Of a stretch of 43,601 bases of DNA, positions 26,165 through 34,621 are shown one piece after another (position 1 is the first letter of the stretch; the number at the start of each line of letters is the position of its first letter). Source of the DNA: Novosphingobium sp. (GTDB lineage: Bacteria; Pseudomonadota; Alphaproteobacteria; Sphingomonadales; Sphingomonadaceae); the NCBI RefSeq assembly GCF_025351285.1, contig NZ_JANXWG010000147.1, positions 1 through 43,601 of the forward strand, written 5' to 3'. The notes under the pieces were generated by a model. That model had not been told where the DNA came from. It did not search any database and worked only from the letters and a program-made list of their open reading frames with translations. The position numbers were made by a program, and so were the translations under genes.

Positions 26165-28362
26165 TGGGCGTGAAACGCAGGAGCTTCCTGATCGGCGCCG
26201 CCGCGATTGCGGGCGCCGGGGTATTCGGCGTTAGCTACGCCGATCGCAGTGCGCGGCGGGCCGCGATGGGCGCCACGGTCAAGCCGGGCGAAGGCGGCTT
26301 TGCAGCCTGGCTCAAGATCGCGCCCGATGACACGGTCACGGTCTATTCGCCGACGATCGACTTCGGCCAGGGCTCGCACACCGCGCTGGCGCAGATGGCG
26401 GCGGACGAGCTCGACGCCGATTGGTCGAAAGTGCGGGTCGAACAGGCGCCTGCGCTCCCCGGCTTCGCCAACAGCGCGCTGGTCGAAGGGTTCGGCGACG
26501 AAATGGGCCACGGCATGGGCAAACATCTGCCGCAAGCGGTGCTGTCGATGCTGGCGCGCAGCGCGCCGATCATGATCACCGGCGGATCGTCGGCGGTGCG
26601 CTACACCGGCCAGATCGCCATGCGGCGCACCGGCGCAGCAGCGCGGCTGGCGCTGATCGAGGAAGCAGCGCACCGGCTGGGCGTGCCGGCGGCCGAACTG
26701 ACCACGGCCAATTCGGTAGTCAGCCATGCCAGGTCGGGGCGCAGCTTGCGCTATGGCGAACTGGCAGTGGCAGCGGCACAGCGCACGATGGCGGGCAACC
26801 CCGCGCTCAAGGTGCCGAAGGATTGCAAGCTGATCGGCCAGTCGCCGGCGCGGCTGGATATTCCGGCCAAAGTCGACGGTTCTGCACAGTACGGCATCGA
26901 CGTGATCGTGCCCGATATGCGCGTGGCCACGCTGGTGATGGCGCCGGTGCGCGGCGGCAAGCTCGAAAGCGTTGACGACAAGCCCGCACTGGCTGTGCCC
27001 GGCGTGGAGCGGGTGATCCGGCTCGACGATGCGGTGGTGGTGGTGGCCAAGGGTTACTGGCCGGCGCGCAAGGGCGTGCTGGCGCTGGCGCCCAAATTCT
27101 CCGACGGCGGGCATGGCGCGCTCGATTCGGCGGCGGTTCACGCTGCGCAGGACAAGCTGCGTGCAGGCGACAAGGCCGACAACAGCGGCGGTTCGGGCGA
27201 TGTGGATGCTGCGTTCGCCGACAAGCCGCACACCGTGGTCGAGGCCGATTACCGCGTGCCGTTCCTCCATCACGCGATGATGGAACCGTTCGCAATGACC
27301 GCGCATTACAACGCTGGCAAGCTGGAGCTGTGGGTGGGCCTGCAGGACCCGCTGTCGGTGCGCAAGATGGCAGCAAAGGCAGCGGGCTTGTCCGAGGAAG
27401 ACGTGACCGTCCACACCACGATCATGGGCGGCGGCTTCGGGCGGCGTTTCCCCGAAAAGTGCGAAATCATCGGCCAGGCCGTGGCGGTGGCGAAGCAGTG
27501 TCCGTGGCCGGTCAAGCTGATCTGGAGCCGTGAGGAGGAATTCACTCACGGCAGCTATCGCCCGCAAAGCTCGGCGCATCTCAAGGCCACGCTCGGCAAG
27601 GACAAGCGGCTGACCGCCTGGCGCAATGACTATGTCCAAAGCGACGATGCCGAGCAGGAGACGCACTTCAGCTACCAGATTCCCGCCACCTCGCGCCGGC
27701 ACTTCAAGTACCAGTCGAACCAGAACGACGGGCCATGGCGCTCGGTCAATTCGACGCAGCAGGGCTTTTACAACGAGAGCTTCATCGACGAAATGGCGCA
27801 CGCCGCGGGTGAAGACCCGTACCAGTTCCGCCGCAAGCACCTCGCCCCCGGATCGCGGCACCTTGCCGTGCTGGACGAGGCGGCGAAGCGCGCCGGCTGG
27901 GGATCACCGCTGCCGCAGGGCACCGGGCGCGGGATTGCTCTAGTCGAAAGCTTCAACACGATCGTGGCCGAAGTGATCGAAGCCTCGGTCGATCCCGACG
28001 GCAAGCCGCGCGTCCACAAGGTCACCGCGGTGGTCGACTGCGGCACCACGGTGAACCCGCGCAACGCCGAGGCGCAAGTCATGGGCGGGATCGTGATGGC
28101 GCTGTCGGTCGCGCTGGACGAAGAAATCACGCTCGACAAGGGCGCGGTGGTCCAGGCCAACTTCGGCGATTACCCGATCCTGAAACTGGCCGACGCGCCA
28201 CCGGTGATCGACGTGCACTTCATCGAAAGCGGCGCGCCGATGGGCGGGATCGGTGAACCGGGCGTGCCGCCGGCCCCTCCTGCCCTCACCAACGCGCTGT
28301 TCGCGGCGACCGGCAAGCGCATTCGGCAGTTGCCGATCAAGGACCAGTTCAAGCCGGCCTAA
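26164..28362 (+). CDS. Molybdopterin-binding subunit of a molybdenum hydroxylase (IorB-like)
   Basis: The 732-aa large subunit starts with a Tat signal (MGVKRRSFLIGAAAIAGAG), pointing to the periplasm. Cofactor motifs include TIMGGGFGRRFPEKCE, GPWRSVNSTQQGF and the C-terminal GIGEPGVPPAPPALTNALFAATGKRIR with the expected catalytic Glu. The isoquinoline 1-oxidoreductase-type family hydroxylates aldehydes or N-heterocycles. An in-frame GTG at 26161 is an alternative start; ATG 26164 gives a TGATG junction and a GGGAG site at suitable spacing. No FAD subunit, cytochrome subunit or XdhC-like chaperone gene follows. Confidence 0.92.
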   Translation: MGVKRRSFLIGAAAIAGAGVFGVSYADRSARRAAMGATVKPGEGGFAAWLKIAPDDTVTVYSPTIDFGQGSHTALAQMAADELDADWSKVRVEQAPALPGFANSALVEGFGDEMGHGMGKHLPQAVLSMLARSAPIMITGGSSAVRYTGQIAMRRTGAAARLALIEEAAHRLGVPAAELTTANSVVSHARSGRSLRYGELAVAAAQRTMAGNPALKVPKDCKLIGQSPARLDIPAKVDGSAQYGIDVIVPDMRVATLVMAPVRGGKLESVDDKPALAVPGVERVIRLDDAVVVVAKGYWPARKGVLALAPKFSDGGHGALDSAAVHAAQDKLRAGDKADNSGGSGDVDAAFADKPHTVVEADYRVPFLHHAMMEPFAMTAHYNAGKLELWVGLQDPLSVRKMAAKAAGLSEEDVTVHTTIMGGGFGRRFPEKCEIIGQAVAVAKQCPWPVKLIWSREEEFTHGSYRPQSSAHLKATLGKDKRLTAWRNDYVQSDDAEQETHFSYQIPATSRRHFKYQSNQNDGPWRSVNSTQQGFYNESFIDEMAHAAGEDPYQFRRKHLAPGSRHLAVLDEAAKRAGWGSPLPQGTGRGIALVESFNTIVAEVIEASVDPDGKPRVHKVTAVVDCGTTVNPRNAEAQVMGGIVMALSVALDEEITLDKGAVVQANFGDYPILKLADAPPVIDVHFIESGAPMGGIGEPGVPPAPPALTNALFAATGKRIRQLPIKDQFKPA

Positions 28363-29483
28363 ATCGCGACCGGCTCCACGCCTTTCAGCCGGTGTGTGCA
28401 GCCGAGCGTGGCCGGTTCGTCGCCCTCTCCCAGCGCGGCAACGGTGCGCCAGCCGATCGCGCGGAGCCTTGCCGCGGCATCTCGATCATGGCCAAGTGGC
28501 AGGAACATCAGGTCCCCCGCCGCTTCGGTTTCGGCCAGTTGCGCAATCAGGCCATCTGGGTAGAGCGAGAAACCCGTGGCAACTTCAGCGGCTTGCAACG
28601 TTGCGTTGGCGATCGTGTACGTTCCGCCCCGACCCAGGCTGCCGCGCACGCCATCGGCGTAAAGCATGAAGCCGAACCACGATTGGTATTCGAAGCCGTG
28701 CCGCTCGCTCGGGTCAAGCGTGATCCGTGCCGATGTGCCCACCCGCGCCGCGATCTCGCGCAGCGCCGCGATCCGTGTCGCCAGGGCCCCGCCCGCATCG
28801 ATGGCGTTCAACCGCTCGATCGCGGTCTCGAACTCGCCGGTGGCGTAAAGCAGCGGTACGTAATCCGCGCCTCCAGCATCGACCAGCCCGCCCACATCCT
28901 TGGTGTCGAGTTCGCGCCGAACCGCGTCGATCTGGCCGGGCGCGAGCGGCATTGCCTTGGCGGCCAAGGTGTCGACCAGGTCGGGCAAAGTGAAATCGAC
29001 GCTGATGCCGCGCGCGCCGGCGGCCGACAGCGCTTCGATTGCCACCGAGACGACCTCACTGGCCGCAGCGACGGTATCGGCGCCGATCACTTCCGCGCCG
29101 CACTGGCTGCGCTGGCGCCCCGGATCGAGCCCATCGCCCTTGATCGTCACCACTTCGCCGGCATAGCTCAGCCGCAATGGCCGCGCGGCATCGGCCAGCC
29201 TGGTTTCGGCGATGCGGCCTATCTGCGGGGTGATGTCCGATCGCAGCGCCATCATCCGCAAGCTGGCCGGATCGACGAACCGCACCATCCGCCGCGAACT
29301 GATCCCCGCCATGCGCGTGGCCAAGCTGCGTTCGAATTCGATCAGCGGCGGGGTGACCCGATCATAGCCGTATGAATGGAGCACATCGGCGATCGTGCGC
29401 AGCACGCGCGTGGCGGCGGCGCTTTCGCGCGGCAGGCGGTCTTCGAGGCCTTCGGGCAGCAAGTCGGGATCGGAATCGGTCAT
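28359..29483 (-). CDS. hisZ: ATP phosphoribosyltransferase regulatory subunit HisZ
   Basis: The 374-aa protein is a catalytically inactive class II histidyl-tRNA synthetase homologue that partners short-form HisG in the first step of histidine synthesis. Motif 2-like sequence is present (MMALRSDITPQIGRIAET, RLSYAGEVVTIKG, RQRSQCGAEVIG), with the HisS-like end GRGGTYTI. It lacks the anticodon-binding domain, as expected. The start at 29483 is chosen for a normal N-terminus. Its stop overlaps that of the convergent molybdenum hydroxylase gene. hisG is not in the window. Confidence 0.92.
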   Translation of the reverse strand: MTDSDPDLLPEGLEDRLPRESAAATRVLRTIADVLHSYGYDRVTPPLIEFERSLATRMAGISSRRMVRFVDPASLRMMALRSDITPQIGRIAETRLADAARPLRLSYAGEVVTIKGDGLDPGRQRSQCGAEVIGADTVAAASEVVSVAIEALSAAGARGISVDFTLPDLVDTLAAKAMPLAPGQIDAVRRELDTKDVGGLVDAGGADYVPLLYATGEFETAIERLNAIDAGGALATRIAALREIAARVGTSARITLDPSERHGFEYQSWFGFMLYADGVRGSLGRGGTYTIANATLQAAEVATGFSLYPDGLIAQLAETEAAGDLMFLPLGHDRDAAARLRAIGWRTVAALGEGDEPATLGCTHRLKGVEPVAI

Positions 29484-29761
29484 ATCGCGCCGCCGAGTGG
29501 CGCAAAGCCGCGCGGGGTGCAAGCGGGACCGCAATCAAGTTGACGCAGAACGAAGCTTTTGTCCGCGCCATCGGTCCCACTTTCGAATTTCAATTCAACC
29601 GCTTGCGCCGATTCAGCCGCGCGCGAGCGTGACCTTTGAGAATCGGCCTCCATCAGCGGCAATTCGGGCATCATGCGGTGCATGGTCGCGCTTTAGCCCA
29701 TTGCCGCAATGTAGGAAAATCGGCAGGATCGCGCGCAGACGGGGCGGGCGGGAGATGGGCA

Positions 29762-30145
29762 ATGCTGCGATTGGCAGGAGCGGTTAGCGGCGGACTTGCC
29801 ACGTGGATCGTACTCGTCACGCTGCTCAACTTCGGGCTGCGCGCGGCCATGCCCGGCTATCACGCGGCCGAGCCCATGTTTGCCTTCACGCTGTCGATGA
29901 TGATCGGGCGGCTGGTGATCGCAGTGCTGACCTCACTCGCGGCCGGCGCGGTGGTGCGCGCCATCGCGCCGGGCAGCCAGTTTGCGCCGTGGGTCGTCGG
30001 GATCGTGCTACTCGCGCTGTTCATTCCGGTGCACGTGCAGATCGGCGCGCGGCTGCCGCTGTGGTATCACATGGCGTTCCTGCTGACGCTCGCGCCGTTG
30101 ATTTGGGTTGGGGCAAGGTTGGGGCAGCGGGCGGTGCGAGACTGA
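29762..30145 (+). CDS. Small polytopic membrane protein, function unknown
   Basis: The 127-aa protein has four predicted hydrophobic helices (about residues 5-25, 38-62, 72-92 and 100-120) with short loops and a basic C-terminal end (ARLGQRAVRD). A GGGAG site precedes the ATG. I do not recognise the family. It is divergent from hisZ across a 278-bp gap in which I find no other convincing gene. Confidence 0.72.
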   Translation: MLRLAGAVSGGLATWIVLVTLLNFGLRAAMPGYHAAEPMFAFTLSMMIGRLVIAVLTSLAAGAVVRAIAPGSQFAPWVVGIVLLALFIPVHVQIGARLPLWYHMAFLLTLAPLIWVGARLGQRAVRD

Positions 30146-30214
30146 TCCCTACCGCAAAGTCTGCGACGCCACTGTCAGACTTTGCGAACCGCGCTAACAT
30201 CCAGGAATCAGCGA

Positions 30215-31033
30215 ATGCGATTTGCCGAAGTTGTGGTTCGAATTGGATCGTATGCGGGCATATGCTTTCTGATGGCCGCGTGCAGCGCATCGAAGGCCAC
30301 GAACCCAGATGCGGACACAATTTATTTCAGCGGACAGATCGATGCCGCCAGCGTCGCCAGATTTGTACAGGTCTTGCGTTCGCCGAGTGCAGAAGGGGCG
30401 CGCTGGATCGAGATCACCAGCGCAGGTGGCGACGCTCCCGCTGGATTTGCAATGGGTCACCTCATCCACGACCGCGGCCTGTCGGTAAGAGTCAAAGGCT
30501 ATTGCGTATCGGCTTGTGCACAGTATGTTTTTCTGGCTGGAAAATTCAAAAGCGTAGAGCCTAAATCCCTCGTTTTGTTCCATAATACCCTTGGAATGAT
30601 TGAACGTTTGCACCGCGCAGCAGGCGAGCGCGAAGGTGCTGATGCTTTTGTGCCGGTGGCAAAGCAGGAAACGCAGTTCCTTCACGAAATCGGGGTCGAT
30701 ACGGACCTGACCGCGTTGGCGATGGGTGGCCTCGGTCCGGTTTGTATCACCGTGAACAAGCAGTTCGCTGCATCCGATCTAAAACGCTACGGCTATGGTT
30801 CACGCGTGGTCGCGTTCGGCGTTTCAAAGCAGATGATCGAAGGCCTTGCGGGTCCGGTTCAGGGATATTGGCCGACCGACTACCCAGACATCTTCCATAC
30901 GCTTCGCATATTGCCCTTCAACCGCGCGTTCACCGTAGCGTGGGTTTCCGGGGTTGCAATAAAATCACAAATGCGGCCGATTGCTCCTGCGCTGCCATTT
31001 TGTCCTTCAATGACAGTTCCTCGAAATCGCTGA
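30215..31033 (+). CDS. ClpP/crotonase-fold predicted lipoprotein
   Basis: The 272-aa product has a signal ending in a lipobox-like ICFLMAAC (Cys23), then a Clp-protease-like core: TIYFSGQIDAASVARF, WIEITSAGGDAPAGFAMGHLI (oxyanion-type Gly-Gly) and VKGYCVSACAQYVFLAG, where S99 is the candidate nucleophile. This resembles uncharacterised periplasmic Clp/SppA-type proteins. The substrate is unknown and activity is not proven. By eye the gene is richer in A/T than its neighbours. An in-frame ATG at 30182 is less likely because it lacks the signal context. Confidence 0.72.
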   Translation: MRFAEVVVRIGSYAGICFLMAACSASKATNPDADTIYFSGQIDAASVARFVQVLRSPSAEGARWIEITSAGGDAPAGFAMGHLIHDRGLSVRVKGYCVSACAQYVFLAGKFKSVEPKSLVLFHNTLGMIERLHRAAGEREGADAFVPVAKQETQFLHEIGVDTDLTALAMGGLGPVCITVNKQFAASDLKRYGYGSRVVAFGVSKQMIEGLAGPVQGYWPTDYPDIFHTLRILPFNRAFTVAWVSGVAIKSQMRPIAPALPFCPSMTVPRNR

Positions 31034-31087
31034 CCCACAGTTGATCTGCCCGATTCCCCGCTCAGGCATGCCTGTTTCCGGGAATAT

Positions 31088-31534
31088 TCACACCCGAAAC
31101 GGCACTTCACCCTCATCCTCGCCATCCCAGTAATGGATGCGCGTCGCGCGGACGCGGATGAGCAGCAGGCCGGGGGTGTCGATGCCCTCTGCGTACCAGC
31201 GATCGAGACTGTTGTGCCAATGCTCGGCGAATTGGGCCTTGTCGCGGACAAGTTCGGCGCGGCCTTCGACATGGTAGAATGCGCCCGGTGCGCCGAGCAG
31301 GCCCTTGATGCCGGCGCTGCCCTGGTACGACACGCCCACTTGCGGGTTGGCCGCAATGTCCGATGCCATGCGCGTATCGGTGCTGGAAAAGAACCAGATA
31401 TCGGCATCGAAGGTCACTTCGCGGTTGTTGCTCATCGGCCGCGCGGCGATGGCGCCGCCTTCGGTCACCGTGGCCAACGTGCAAAAATCGATGTCGCGCA
31501 TCGCTTCGGCAACGTCCTCAATCGTCATAGGCAT
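31088..31534 (-). CDS. Pyridoxamine 5'-phosphate oxidase-fold general stress protein
   Basis: The 148-aa protein is a split-barrel flavin/deazaflavin-type protein: CTLATVTEGGAIAARPMSNN, IWFFSSTDTRMASDIAANPQVGVSYQ and YHVEGRAELVRDK. It matches the general stress protein 26 group rather than true PdxH. An AGGAAG site lies 7 nt upstream of the ATG at 31534. It is divergent from the serine hydrolase gene across a 210-bp gap that contains no convincing gene. Confidence 0.88.
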   Translation of the reverse strand: MPMTIEDVAEAMRDIDFCTLATVTEGGAIAARPMSNNREVTFDADIWFFSSTDTRMASDIAANPQVGVSYQGSAGIKGLLGAPGAFYHVEGRAELVRDKAQFAEHWHNSLDRWYAEGIDTPGLLLIRVRATRIHYWDGEDEGEVPFRV

Positions 31535-31744
31535 CGCAACTTCCTGTTCGGGTAAGGGGAATGTCGGTTGAGCGCGCGAGCGCAGCGATTGTTCCGACGC
31601 CGGGCAAGCGACACGCAGGATCGCGCGTCTTGCGGGGGCTTCGTTCAGGACTGCCCCTTCAGGCAGGTGCAGGATTTTCGCGTGTCGCGCGGGTGGCCAG
31701 GGTCCATCGCAAGAATTGCGGGATCACATGGATGGAGGCCGACC

Positions 31745-32869
31745 ATGAAGCAGATTGTGCGATCGATGTGGGTGGTGGCAGCGATGCTGTCGTCCACGAC
31801 AAGCGCCCGTGCTGCCGCTGAAGACACCGGCGCGGCGGCGACCCGGGCGCTTGCCGTTGCCCGAGCCGCGAACCTGTCGGGCGAAATCGCGCTGGGGTAC
31901 GCGGGCGGAGAAGTGTTCGACCAGGCGTTCGGGTTGGCCGACCGCGAGCGTGGCCGGCCCCACCGCAGCGGCGCGCGCTGGCTGTGGGCATCAGTGACCA
32001 AGCAGGTAACCGCAACGCTGGTGATGCAGCAGGTGGAAGCTGGACAGATAGCGCTGGATCAGCCGATCCGCGCTTACCTGCCATGGTTTGCGGGGTCTTC
32101 GGGCGACAAGGTTACAATCCGGCACTTGCTCCAGCATGTCTCCGGCCTGCCGAATCCCAACGATACCAAGCCGAATGCGCAGGACGTCCAGGCCTTTTAC
32201 ACCAAGACCGGCGCGGCGATCGGCGACACGGCACGCGCGCGCGGGTTCTGCTCGGGGACGCCTATGGCCGCACCGGGCGCCGGATTTTCCTACAACAATT
32301 GCGATTATCTGGTGCTCGGCGCAATCCTTGAGCAAGTCACCGGACAATCTTTTGCGGCGTTGGTGGCCGAAAGAATTGCAAAGCCGCTCGGCCTCCGGTC
32401 GCTCAGGATGGCTGCGGACAAGGCACCGCGCGGCGGCGGTGCGCCGATCGGTTATACCACGGGCGGCAAGCGCTATCCGGTGATCAACGTGGCAACGTTC
32501 GGGGCTGCCGGCGCGCTGACCGGGACGGCGCGCGATCTGGTGAGGCTCGATCTGGCGCTTGTGCAGGGCAAGCTGCTGAAGGATGCGTCGCGGGCGATCC
32601 TGTGGAGCGGCGACCCCAAGCTGGGCTACGAAGCCTTGGGGGTGTGGTCGTTCGCGGCGAAACTGCGAGGGTGCGTGGCGCCCGTCGCGCTGATCGAACG
32701 GCGCGGCGATGTTGGCGGCACGCAAGTGCGCAACGTGATCGCGCCGGCGCTTGGCCGCGCAATCGCAGTCTTCACCAACGACGATTCGGTCGACTTCGGC
32801 GAGGTCTGGCAAGGCAAGGGGCTGTCGTTCGACCTGCTGTCGGCGGCATTCTGCCAAGCGGGCGGTTGA
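31745..32869 (+). CDS. Beta-lactamase-fold (class C) serine hydrolase
   Basis: The 374-aa exported protein has a signal peptide (MKQIVRSMWVVAAMLSSTTSARA) and the PBP/class C catalytic set: SVTK (SxxK) and YNNCDY (YxN), with LLQHVSGLPNPND between them. It is probably a periplasmic esterase or D-amino-acid peptidase; sequence alone does not make it an antibiotic-resistance enzyme. Open frame continues upstream to 31568, but 31745 gives a clean signal peptide. A 14-bp hairpin follows. Confidence 0.9.
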   Translation: MKQIVRSMWVVAAMLSSTTSARAAAEDTGAAATRALAVARAANLSGEIALGYAGGEVFDQAFGLADRERGRPHRSGARWLWASVTKQVTATLVMQQVEAGQIALDQPIRAYLPWFAGSSGDKVTIRHLLQHVSGLPNPNDTKPNAQDVQAFYTKTGAAIGDTARARGFCSGTPMAAPGAGFSYNNCDYLVLGAILEQVTGQSFAALVAERIAKPLGLRSLRMAADKAPRGGGAPIGYTTGGKRYPVINVATFGAAGALTGTARDLVRLDLALVQGKLLKDASRAILWSGDPKLGYEALGVWSFAAKLRGCVAPVALIERRGDVGGTQVRNVIAPALGRAIAVFTNDDSVDFGEVWQGKGLSFDLLSAAFCQAGG

Positions 32870-32875
32870 GAACAC

Positions 32876-32907
32876 GCTCCGCCTCGTGATCGTTCACGAG
32901 GCGGAGC
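32876..32907. terminator. Perfect 14-bp hairpin between convergent serine hydrolase and serA
   Basis: Arms 32876-32889 and 32894-32907 pair perfectly around a 4-base loop, between two convergent genes. There is no strong T tract on either side, so termination efficiency is uncertain. Confidence 0.65.
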
Positions 32908-32918
32908 CGACCTTCACC

Positions 32919-34505
32919 TCAAACGAACTTCAACGCCATTGCGCGCTTCACGCCGGGCAGCTTGCGCGCGGCTTCGAGCACCGTGGCGGGGACGGCGTCA
33001 TCGACCGAGAGCAGCAGGATCGCTTCGCCACCGGCTTCGCGGCGGCCAAGGTTGAAGGTGCCGATGTTGATGCCGTTTTCACCGAGCAGCGTGCCGATGC
33101 GGCCGATGAAGCCGGGGGCGTCTTCGTTGACGATGTACATCATGTTGCCGGCCAGTTCGGCCTCGACCTTGATGCCGAACAGTTCGACCAGGCGCGGTTC
33201 GCTGTTGGCGAACAGCGTGCCCGCGACCGAGCGCTCGCCCGCGTCGGTCTTGACCGAGACGCGCACCAGCGTGTGGTAATCGCCGGCCTTTTCGGTGCGG
33301 ACTTCGCGAATTTCCATGCCGCGTTCGCGCGCCAGGAACGGTGCGTTGACCATGTTGACCGTGTCCGACTGGCAGCGCAGGAAACCGGCGAGGACGGCGG
33401 CGACGATCGGCTTGTTGTTCAATTCGGCCGCGGCGCCTTCGACGTGGATCGAGATGCGCGGGATGGTGCCGGTGGTGAGCTGGCCCACCAGACTGCCCAG
33501 TCTCTCTGCCAGCGCCATATAGGGCTTGAGCTTGGGTGCTTCCTCGGCCGAGAGCGAAGGCATGTTGAGCGCGTTCGTCACGCCGCCGTTGACGAGGAAA
33601 TCGGCCATCTGTTCAGCCACTTGCAGCGCCACGTTGACTTGCGCTTCGTTGGTGCTGGCGCCCAAGTGCGGCGTGCAGATGAAGTTGGGCGTGCCGAACA
33701 GCGGCGACGTGTGCGCGGGTTCGGTCTGGAACACGTCGAGCGCGGCGCCGCCAATGTGGCCCGAATCGAGCCCGGCCTTGAGCGCGGCTTCGTCGATCAG
33801 CCCGCCGCGCGCGCAGTTGACGATGCGCACGCCCTTCTTGGTCTTGGCCAGGTTTTCGGCCGAGAGGATGTTGCGCGTCTGGTCGGTGAGCGGGGTGTGC
33901 AGCGTGATGAAATCGGCCTTGGCGAGCAGCGTATCGAGATCAGCCTTCTCCACGCCCATTTCGATTGCGCGTTCGGCGGTGAGGAACGGATCGTAAGCAA
34001 CAACCTTCATCTTGATGCCGAGCGCGCGCGACGCCACGATCGAACCGATGTTGCCCGCGCCGATCAAGCCGAGCGTCTTGCCGGTCACTTCCACACCCAT
34101 GAAGCGGTTCTTCTCCCACTTGCCGGCCTGGGTGCTGAGATCGGCCTCGGGCAACTGGCGGGCGAGCGCGAAGATCAGCGCGATCGCGTGTTCGGCGGTG
34201 GTGATCGAGTTGCCGAACGGGGTGTTCATCACCACCACGCCCTTGGCGCTGGCGTAGGGGATATCGACGTTATCGACGCCGATCCCGGCGCGGCCGATGA
34301 CTTTCAGGTTGGTGGCGGCATCGATGATCGCCTTGGTCGCCTTGGTGGACGAGCGGATGGCCAGGCCGTCGTACTGGCCGATGATCGCGGCCAATTCTTC
34401 GGGGGTCTTGCCGGTGATGACATCGACGTCGCAACCACGCTCGGCGAAAATGCGCGCGGCGTTGGGGTCCATCTTGTCGGAAATGAGTACGCGTGGCTTG
34501 GTCAT
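32919..34505 (-). CDS. serA: D-3-phosphoglycerate dehydrogenase
   Basis: The 528-aa SerA catalyses the first committed step of serine synthesis. It is the long type: a catalytic/NAD domain (GRAGIGVDNVDI, TLGLIGAGNIGSIVASRA, VNCARGGLIDE, Arg/Glu/His catalytic set in the Rossmann half), then the ASB intervening domain and a C-terminal ACT domain (IVNEDAPGFIGRIGTLLGENGINIGTF). serC lies upstream on the same strand, separated by a REP pair, so the two probably form an operon. Confidence 0.97.
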   Translation of the reverse strand: MTKPRVLISDKMDPNAARIFAERGCDVDVITGKTPEELAAIIGQYDGLAIRSSTKATKAIIDAATNLKVIGRAGIGVDNVDIPYASAKGVVVMNTPFGNSITTAEHAIALIFALARQLPEADLSTQAGKWEKNRFMGVEVTGKTLGLIGAGNIGSIVASRALGIKMKVVAYDPFLTAERAIEMGVEKADLDTLLAKADFITLHTPLTDQTRNILSAENLAKTKKGVRIVNCARGGLIDEAALKAGLDSGHIGGAALDVFQTEPAHTSPLFGTPNFICTPHLGASTNEAQVNVALQVAEQMADFLVNGGVTNALNMPSLSAEEAPKLKPYMALAERLGSLVGQLTTGTIPRISIHVEGAAAELNNKPIVAAVLAGFLRCQSDTVNMVNAPFLARERGMEIREVRTEKAGDYHTLVRVSVKTDAGERSVAGTLFANSEPRLVELFGIKVEAELAGNMMYIVNEDAPGFIGRIGTLLGENGINIGTFNLGRREAGGEAILLLSVDDAVPATVLEAARKLPGVKRAMALKFV

Positions 34506-34524
34506 GGGATTGGTCCTGATCGTT

Positions 34525-34615
34525 CGTCATGCTGAACTTGGTTCAGCATCCATCGCGCGTCCGCAAACGTCGGTGCGATGGGGGAAATGGACCCTGAAAC
34601 AAGTTCAGGGTGACG
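34525..34615. repeat. Inverted REP pair between serC and serA
   Basis: Two hairpins (34529-34549, 9-bp stem; 34591-34611, 8-bp stem) are themselves imperfect inverted copies of each other, with a core reading CTGAACTTGxTTCAG. This is the layout of bacterial REP/BIME elements and matches a repeat form common in sphingomonads. It lies in the serC-serA intergenic space and could stabilise upstream mRNA or uncouple serC from serA expression. Confidence 0.85.
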
Positions 34616-34621
34616 GTTAAG

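Noticed and set aside
26119..27861. 580-aa minus-strand frame antisense to the molybdenum subunit gene
   Set aside because: Composition is that of a high-GC shadow frame; the plus strand has clear cofactor motifs.
29480..29683. 67-aa frame overlapping the hisZ start
   Set aside because: No hydrophobic, domain or RBS support, and it overlaps the hisZ leader.
31561..31821. 86-aa plus-strand frame before the serine hydrolase
   Set aside because: It overlaps the hydrolase gene out of frame, and the hydrolase signal peptide is clearly in the other frame.
31745..32869. Reading the serine hydrolase as an antibiotic-resistance beta-lactamase
   Set aside because: Only the general SxxK and YxN motifs are present; many esterases and peptidases of this fold share them.
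32751..34535. 594-aa plus-strand frame opposite serA
   Set aside because: Mirror of the complete serA gene with no domain features.
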